A model generated the notes under the pieces. It worked only from the letters and a program-made list of their open reading frames with translations, had not been told where the DNA came from and searched no databases. Position numbers and translations under genes: made by a program. Shown one piece after another: positions 54,680 to 60,175 of a DNA stretch of 60,175 bases. The DNA is from CAZMSD01 sp964568855. Its GTDB lineage: Bacteria; CAIWAD01. The stretch covers positions 1 to 60,175 of the forward strand of contig CAZMSD010000024.1 of the NCBI GenBank assembly GCA_964568855.1, written 5' to 3'. Every line of letters begins with the position of its first letter. The first letter of the stretch is position 1.

Positions 54680-55879
54680 ATGAACCTCAAGGGGACACTC
54701 GGCTCTCCGGCATACCGCGAGAGCACGCTGCGCTGGCTCGCCGGCCTGCGCGATCCCGGACAAGTCGGCTACCGCCTCTGGAGTGGCGGCCCGGCGCACC
54801 TGTTACCTACCTGTTTCGCCCTCTTCCTGCGGGAGCTCTTTTGCGACCTTCCTGATCCGGAGGGAGAAGAAGCTGCTGAGCTGGCCGACTGGCTGCTCGC
54901 TTTCCGCAATTCCGAGAACGGCACTTTCGACGGCAATCTTCCCGCTGAGCGGCTGGGACCGCGCCACGACGAGGACTACCTGCGCCTGCAGCAGTCCCAC
55001 TTCGCCCTCCAGGCCCTGCGGCTCATCGGTCGCTGGAAGAGCTGCAGCCTGCCTTTCATCGAGCGCTGGAGCACGTGGGAAAAGCTGACCGGCTACTTCG
55101 AAGCGCTCGACTGGCGCGATCCCTGGCGAGAATCCAACAAGGTCATGTTCGTGCTCTACTTCTACGAGCACGAGTTCAGCCGCACGGGCGAACGGCGCAT
55201 GATGGAGCTGTATCACGCTGGGCTGGACTGGCTGCGCGGGAACCAGGATCCCCGATCGGGACTCTGGGGAATCAGTCCCGGGAAGCGGATCTACAATGCC
55301 GTCTACGGAGCCTACCACTTCATCTTCTTCTTCATGCACCTTGGATTGCCCGTGCCGGGGGCGGCGCAGATCCTTAAGCACACGCGGCGGTTGCGGACCA
55401 GCGAGGGTTTCTTCGCTCACGCCAGGGGCGGCGGCGCCTGCGAGGACTACGACTGCGTGGACCTGCTGATCAAGCTGGGCGGTGAAGACGACCGCGAGAG
55501 ACTGCTCGCCACGGCGGCCAGCGTACTGTCGGCTCGCAACCCCGACGGCGGATATGCCTGGGCGCGCTCGAACACGGGCGGGCTCGAGTTCCTGCTGCGA
55601 AACTGGATGCCGGAACTCAGCCTGAAAGAGAACGCCGGCCTTCTTCTGCAGCGACTGAAGGATCTGGCGGGCGGACGAGATTTCTGGACCTATTCAGGTT
55701 TGGAATCGCTACATTGCTCTCGCAGCGCCAGCGACATCTGGTCCACCTGGTTCCGTAACCTGATCCTCGCCGAAATAGACGATCGCTTCCTGCACAGCGG
55801 CGCCCGCTGGGGTTTCAGGCGCTTTCCTTCGTTGGGGTGGTTTGACAGCGGATCTTCCAATGATCGACCCACTGCATAA
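54680..55879 (+). CDS. Alpha/alpha-toroid protein of unknown function (prenyltransferase/cyclase-like repeats)
   Basis: A 399-residue helical protein. Repeated glycine-turn motifs, SENGTFDGNLP, DPRSGLWGISPGK, TSEGFFAHARGGG and NPDGGYAWARSNTGG, are spaced about every 60-100 residues, as in the alpha/alpha toroids of terpene cyclases and prenyltransferases. No catalytic DxDD or zinc motif is evident, so enzymatic activity is not implied. HDEDYLRLQQSHFALQALRL and EDYDCVDLLIKLGGEDD are other notable blocks. An ATG at 54680 follows GTGGGA closely. It diverges from the glycosyltransferase and overlaps the following methyltransferase gene, so it probably belongs to the same surface-glycan locus. Confidence 0.6.
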   Translation: MNLKGTLGSPAYRESTLRWLAGLRDPGQVGYRLWSGGPAHLLPTCFALFLRELFCDLPDPEGEEAAELADWLLAFRNSENGTFDGNLPAERLGPRHDEDYLRLQQSHFALQALRLIGRWKSCSLPFIERWSTWEKLTGYFEALDWRDPWRESNKVMFVLYFYEHEFSRTGERRMMELYHAGLDWLRGNQDPRSGLWGISPGKRIYNAVYGAYHFIFFFMHLGLPVPGAAQILKHTRRLRTSEGFFAHARGGGACEDYDCVDLLIKLGGEDDRERLLATAASVLSARNPDGGYAWARSNTGGLEFLLRNWMPELSLKENAGLLLQRLKDLAGGRDFWTYSGLESLHCSRSASDIWSTWFRNLILAEIDDRFLHSGARWGFRRFPSLGWFDSGSSNDRPTA

Positions 55880-56393
55880 TCCGGAACACTTCCAGAATCC
55901 GAAGCGCCAGACTTTCACTATCGAAATACTTAGAGGCAGTATACAGGAACCCGTTCTCGACGTCGGGGAGAGTCCATTCCTTGATCGTATTCGAAGAGAT
56001 CTTAATGTGGAAATCGCATGCACGTCGCATGATTTAGACGTAGGTCGCATCGAAGGACAGTGGTCGACAATCCTGTGCTTCGAAGTACTGGAACATCTGG
56101 GCAGCCCATTGCGACTGCTTCAACAAATGCGTTCCTGCCTTGATCCCGCTGGATCGATTTGGCTGTCCATGCCAGTGATTTCGAAGTGGCGACCCGACGC
56201 CTTTCGTGCTTCTAACCACGTATTCGAATTCACACAGGAACAGCTTGTCTTCCTTTTTAATAAAGCTGGATTGGTCGTTGAGCAAGAGTATTCGATTCTG
56301 TACAGGCCGTGGTGGCAGTATTTCCGTGGCGTACGACCAGTCATCAGACTGATGACGGATCGCTGCAGAATTGTCAGACTTGCTCTTCACTGA
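55860..56393 (+). CDS. Class I SAM-dependent methyltransferase, small
   Basis: A 177-residue type-11-like methyltransferase. EPVLDVGESPFLDRIRRDLN is a variant SAM loop with fewer glycines than usual. STILCFEVLEHLGSPLRLLQ is the expected catalytic-region motif, and LDPAGSIWLSMPVISKWRPD follows. EFTQEQLVFLFNKAGLVVEQ completes the fold. It begins inside the end of the toroid gene; the start codon at 55860 lacks a strong binding site, and a TTG at 55842 is an alternative. Base composition is clearly lower in GC than in the genes to the left, and this continues into the first half of the next gene, so the segment may have been acquired separately. Confidence 0.7.
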   Translation: MIDPLHNPEHFQNPKRQTFTIEILRGSIQEPVLDVGESPFLDRIRRDLNVEIACTSHDLDVGRIEGQWSTILCFEVLEHLGSPLRLLQQMRSCLDPAGSIWLSMPVISKWRPDAFRASNHVFEFTQEQLVFLFNKAGLVVEQEYSILYRPWWQYFRGVRPVIRLMTDRCRIVRLALH

Positions 56394-56423
56394 CAAAATC
56401 GACAAGATCGCTCGGAGTTCATC

Positions 56424-58832
56424 ATGAATGCGATAACGCTTGTACTAGGAGTCTGTCGGACTTAGGGGTTCGTAACGAAAATTTCAGATGGCGAGCAGAT
56501 TTGTGCGAAAAAATAAGAAGCATAGCTAAAGCTATGTTTCGCAATTTTTTCGTGCATAGATGCCGTCCAGCTGGAATTTGCAGTAGATCATCCTAAGTCC
56601 GACAGACTCCTAGCATTGATCGTTCTGCCATACTTCGCAGTTCCGGGTTGGACTCAGCCACCCCCCTACCCGGGTTTGATCCATGTCTCACCCGGGGTAT
56701 TCGAAATGGGACCAGATCCAACTGATCCCATTGGAAGCCCTTTACACCCAGTGGAATTGTCAAGAGGCTATTACATCGCTGAGAATCAGACGACAAATCT
56801 GGAATACATGGAAGCGTTACAGTGGGCCCTGGAACATGAATTGGTGTTCTTTGAAGGTGAATTTGTAATGGCCTACGACAAACACCTCTTGCAGATTCAC
56901 TTCAATGCTTTCGATTTCACTGAGATTCGGTTCAACTCGGCTGGCTTTTATTTGGCAACCAGCGAAGAATCCTATTCAGGTTGGGGTCCAGGCGATGCAT
57001 ATCCCTCTGGCTACGACCCTGAGCTGCATCCAGTATGTTTCGTGACCTGGTACGGTGCGGCATGCTATTGCGACTGGCTTTCCATGATGAACGGGTTTGA
57101 GCCTTTCTACGAAGGCAACTGGCTGTCCACTCCAGATCATAATCCATACGAAGCTACCGGATTTCGCCTTCCGACCGAGGCGGAGTGGGAACGAGCCGCT
57201 CGCTATCCCGATGGTCGAATCTACCCTTGGGGAAACACATCGCCAACCTGCGATCTGGCAAATTTTTGCATCAGCGAATACTGCGTTGGATGGACTCGCC
57301 CGGTGTCAAGTTACCCGGACGGAGCAAGCCATCTTGGTCTATTTGATCTTGCCGGGAACTTAATCGACTGGGTTCACGATGCATCTGCATCGTATCCTGA
57401 GGAATATCTGCTGGATCCTTATGGTGCAGAGTTTGCCAATTACCGAATTCGTCGAGGAGGAAATTGGACATCGAGGCTCTCAGCACAACACCTGAAGACC
57501 ACTCGGCGTCTTCCGGGTCTTGCTGATACGCATGAGGGCGATCCCCCATTCTCAGGCGGCAGTGGATTTAGAATTGCCCTCAGTGGAGAGGTAGAGGCAT
57601 CGGAATTCGTATACGTTCCCGCCGGCACCTTCCATATGGGTTCCCTGGATGAAGCCCAGCCCGTCCACCAGGTCACCTTGACCAACGACTTCCTGATCGG
57701 GCGCTATGAAGTGTCAAACGAGGAATTCGTGGAGGCGCTCAACTGGGCCCACGACAACGACTGGATCTTCCTCGAGGATGGCTGGGTCCGGGCCTGGGGG
57801 GAGAACCTTGTGCGTTACGACCTGGAGGGCTACGATTTCAATGAGATCCGCTACAATCCCGGGTCTCAGGACTTCCAACTGGCCGCCGGCACGGGCTGGT
57901 ACGCCAACTGGGGTCCTGGCATCGCCTGGCCCGACGGATACGATCCCGCGAATCATCCCGCCAACTACATGACCTGGTACGGCGCCGCGGCCTATTGCGA
58001 CTGGCGTTCCATGATGGAGGGCATCGAACCCTATTACCTGGGCAACTGGAATCCCACCGCCGATCACAACCCCTACGAGGCGGAGGGCTGGCGCCTGCCC
58101 ACCGAGGCTGAATGGGAATACACGGCCCGCTACAACGATGGACGGGCCTTTCCATGGGGAAATGCGGCCGCCGATTGCGAGCTGGCTAATTGCCGCCCCA
58201 GCTATCCGGATTATTGTCTGGGCTGGACCGCCCCAGTGGACAGCCGGCCGGCGGGCCTCAACGCCCTGGAAATCCACCACCTGGCGGGCAACATCAACGA
58301 GTGGGTCAACGACTGGTACGCGGAATATCCGGACGAGGACGTGGTGGATCCAGTGGGGGCGCTGGTAGGTCTGGATCGGATCCTGCGGGGCGGCAGCTGG
58401 GCTTCCCGGGACGAGGCCGGGCAGCCGCATGAGCTTCGCAGCGCTCACCGACGAGCCGAGGATCCGCACCACGACACGGGGAGCCCCTGGTTCGCCGGTT
58501 CCTTCGGATTGCGGCTCTGTCGCACGGTTAACCCCGTGACCGACGTCGCCGGGCAGGGAGAAATCGCCCGCGAAATCGATCTGCTGCAGAATTATCCCAA
58601 TCCGTTCAATCCCACCACGACCCTGCGCTTCGACCTGGATCGAGCCGCGGAGGCACGCATCGAGGTCTTCAACCTGGCGGGGCAGCTGGTGGACGTGGTC
58701 TTCGACGGCTTTGCGCACGCGGGCCGGAACCGAGTGGTCTTCGACGCTGCGGACCTGCCCGCGGGGATGTACGTCTGGGTTCTTAAGACGGAGGATCGCA
58801 AGGACAGCAGCAAGATGCTGCTCAAACGATGA
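56424..58832 (+). pseudogene. Secreted double SUMF1-like protein with T9SS-type sorting domain, interrupted in its signal peptide
   Basis: The ATG at 56424 (CGGAG upstream) starts MNAITLV, then the reading runs into a miniature transposon and stops at a TAG. Past the element the frame resumes LALIVLPYFAVPG and continues for ~738 residues. Removing the element with one TA copy restores a normal signal peptide. The body has two SUMF1/FGE-sulfatase-like domains (FRLPTEAEWERAARYPDGR ... YPWGN and WRLPTEAEWEYTARYNDGR ... FPWGN); the paired catalytic cysteines of true formylglycine enzymes are absent. The end has QNYPNPFNPTTTLRFDLDRA and LLKR. The first domain is lower in GC than the second. A TTG at 56616 could still allow an unexported product. 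Confidence 0.8.
56448..56610. mobile_element. 163-bp miniature inverted-repeat transposable element (MITE)
   Basis: Perfect 19-bp terminal inverted repeats, GGAGTCTGTCGGACTTAGG at the left and its exact complement at 56592-56610, enclose a non-coding interior. Both ends are flanked by TA (56446-56447 and 56611-56612), consistent with TA target duplication as in IS630/Tc1-mariner elements. The interior contains a nested hairpin: CGAAAAAAT (56506-56514) with ATTTTTTCG (56544-56552), and inside it CATAGCT with AGCTATG. No transposase is present, so it would depend on one elsewhere. It lies in the signal-peptide codons of the SUMF1-like gene. Confidence 0.88.
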
Positions 58833-58840
58833 GGTGAATC

Positions 58841-60127
58841 ATGAAGGGGGCTTATCGACTTCTCGCTGCGTTAGTGTGCGCGTCGGCCCGGCTTTCGCCG
58901 GCTACGGAGATGATTCTCGTTCCCGGCGGCGAATTCCAAAGAGGGCTGGAGGGTGTCGCGGAACCGGTCCACGAAGTAACGTTGACGCAGGATTTCTTTC
59001 TGGGCCGCTTCGAGACTACCAACCAGGAATACATCGAAGCTCTGCAATGGGCTTACGACAACGGACACGTGATTGTAGCCGATGGCTGGGTCCAGGCTTA
59101 TGGCGTGCAGCTGTGCCGCTGTGAAGTGTCCCCATCTTATCCGTTCAACGACATCTGGTTCAACGAGGGCGCAGGCAGTTTCTATCTCTCACCAGGTACT
59201 GGTAATTATGCGAACTGGGGACCGGGAATCGCCTGGCCGGCGGGTTATGATCCGGCCCTCTTCCCCGCCAATTTCATGACCTGGTACGGTGCCGCCTGCT
59301 ATTGCGACTGGCGCTCGATGATGGAAGGAATGGAGCCTTACTACCAGGGAGATTGGAACCCATCGCCGGTTCACGATCCCTATGCCGCCCCGGGCTATCG
59401 GCTGCCCACCGAAGCGGAATGGGAATACGCCGCGCGTTTCAGCGACGGAAGGACCTACCCGTGGGGCGAAACGCTGCCAAACTGCAGTCGCGCCAACTGC
59501 CGCCCGAGCTACCCGGATTATTGCGTGGGTTGGACCGCACCTGTCGGGTCATATCTCATCGGTGAGAGCAGCCTTGGGTTCTTCGACATGGCGGGAAACA
59601 TCAACGAATGGGTCAACGATTGGTATTCCTCGTACACCGGCGACTGGATGGTCGATCCTATGGGCCCCGAATCCGGCACACATAAGGTGCTGCACGGTGG
59701 AAGCTGGACCGCGAGGAACAGCCCCACTCCCGAAATGATCTGCGCCCATCGCCGGATACAGGATCCCGGAGATGACACGGGAAGCCCCTGGTTCGCCGGT
59801 TCCTTCGGGTTCCGGATCTGTAAATCCGACCTGTCCGGGACGGCTTCCGCGGAGGAACGAATGGAAGATTTCGCTCTACTTGGAGCCTACCCAAATCCCT
59901 TCAACCCCTGCACCACGATTCAATTCCGGATTCCGGCAACGGGTCATACAAGGCTGGCGATTTACAATCTGCGAGGCGAACAAGTCTCCATCATCCTTGA
60001 CGGGCTATCTGCACCAGGGTTGAATCGAGTTTCAGTCGACGGGTCCTCTCTGTCCTCCGGGCAGTATTTCTACACGCTGAGCTATGAAGGGGCGACGCGA
60101 TCGGGGAAGATGCTGGTGACTAAATAG
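58841..60127 (+). CDS. Secreted SUMF1-like protein with T9SS-type sorting domain
   Basis: A 428-residue exported protein with one SUMF1/FGE-like domain. A signal peptide (to about residue 20) precedes MILVPGGEFQRG, then EPVHEVTLTQDFFLGRFETT, YRLPTEAEWEYAARFSDGRT with YPWGE, and SPWFAGSFGFRICKS. Only one of the cysteines that true formylglycine-generating enzymes need is near the right place (MICAHRRIQDP), so catalysis is doubtful. The C-terminus has LGAYPNPFNPCTTIQFRIPA and ends KMLVTK, a type IX-style sorting domain. It is a close paralogue of the broken gene just upstream, eight bases away, and may be cotranscribed with it. Confidence 0.85.
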   Translation: MKGAYRLLAALVCASARLSPATEMILVPGGEFQRGLEGVAEPVHEVTLTQDFFLGRFETTNQEYIEALQWAYDNGHVIVADGWVQAYGVQLCRCEVSPSYPFNDIWFNEGAGSFYLSPGTGNYANWGPGIAWPAGYDPALFPANFMTWYGAACYCDWRSMMEGMEPYYQGDWNPSPVHDPYAAPGYRLPTEAEWEYAARFSDGRTYPWGETLPNCSRANCRPSYPDYCVGWTAPVGSYLIGESSLGFFDMAGNINEWVNDWYSSYTGDWMVDPMGPESGTHKVLHGGSWTARNSPTPEMICAHRRIQDPGDDTGSPWFAGSFGFRICKSDLSGTASAEERMEDFALLGAYPNPFNPCTTIQFRIPATGHTRLAIYNLRGEQVSIILDGLSAPGLNRVSVDGSSLSSGQYFYTLSYEGATRSGKMLVTK

Positions 60128-60175
60128 TCGACCATGAACAACTCTCTAGAGCACTGGTTTCATAGGCTTTACGGA

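Noticed and set aside
56616..56640. TTG at 56616 as the native start of the SUMF1-like gene
   Set aside because: It would give a protein without a complete signal peptide, and the interrupted ATG at 56424 with its binding site explains the sequence better.

Overview
The window looks like chromosome of a GC-rich (about 60% or more by eye) Gram-negative bacterium of the Fibrobacteres-Chlorobi-Bacteroidetes (FCB) superphylum or a related candidate phylum. Four secreted proteins end in a type IX-style C-terminal sorting domain with the PNPFNP signature and a basic last residue. There is also a TonB-dependent receptor with a carboxypeptidase-like N-terminal domain followed by a lipoprotein, and there are several outer-membrane-like barrels. 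I cannot name the genus. No rRNA, phage, integrase or CRISPR array is visible; one tRNA-Glu(CTC) is present.

Layout. 1-5500: a mosaic in which degraded 3' ends of a DNA glycosylase gene (61-253 and 3316-3446) bracket a selenium/sulfur module (DUF3343, cysteine-desulfurase-like enzyme, YedE transporter) and a KefB-type antiporter; the intact glycosylase follows at 5502-6146. 6165-23231: central metabolism and housekeeping, with pyruvate:ferredoxin oxidoreductase, a nitrilase, a sirtuin, the TonB receptor/lipoprotein pair, HflKC, a complete 2-oxo acid dehydrogenase operon (E1a-E1b-E2-E3) and a QueD-like protein. 23273-33734: secreted proteins (two CxxCH proteins, a subtilase, a frameshifted repeat protein, an FG-GAP-like protein), a methyltransferase/YjbQ pair, and a short HesB/IscA-like gene that only reads through if an in-frame TGA is selenocysteine. 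33794-40126: a tightly overlapping operon coding for an outer-membrane-like protein, a small secreted protein, a PqqD-like peptide-binding protein, an ATP-grasp enzyme, a PLP decarboxylase whose N-terminus resembles a RiPP leader, and a urea-transporter/M23-peptidase fusion. A two-component system diverges from it. 42581-43694: a PerR/Fur-like regulator with its probable operator and a 2-Cys peroxiredoxin. 43705-48670: ClC channel, tRNA-Glu and an SppA protease fused to a barrel-like N-terminus. 49471-56393: surface polysaccharide genes (YfhO, flippase, GT2, toroid protein, methyltransferase). 56424-60127: two SUMF1-like secreted proteins, the first broken by a 163-bp miniature transposon inside its signal peptide.

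The selenium transporter module at the left end and the selenoprotein near 29.4 kb support each other: the organism probably makes selenocysteine. The best candidates for something undescribed are the PqqD/ATP-grasp/leader-bearing decarboxylase operon, the serial 3'-end duplications at the glycosylase gene, and a 7-bp word (GTGATAC) that I count about 28 times where about 5 would be expected, often at the cost of rare codons.
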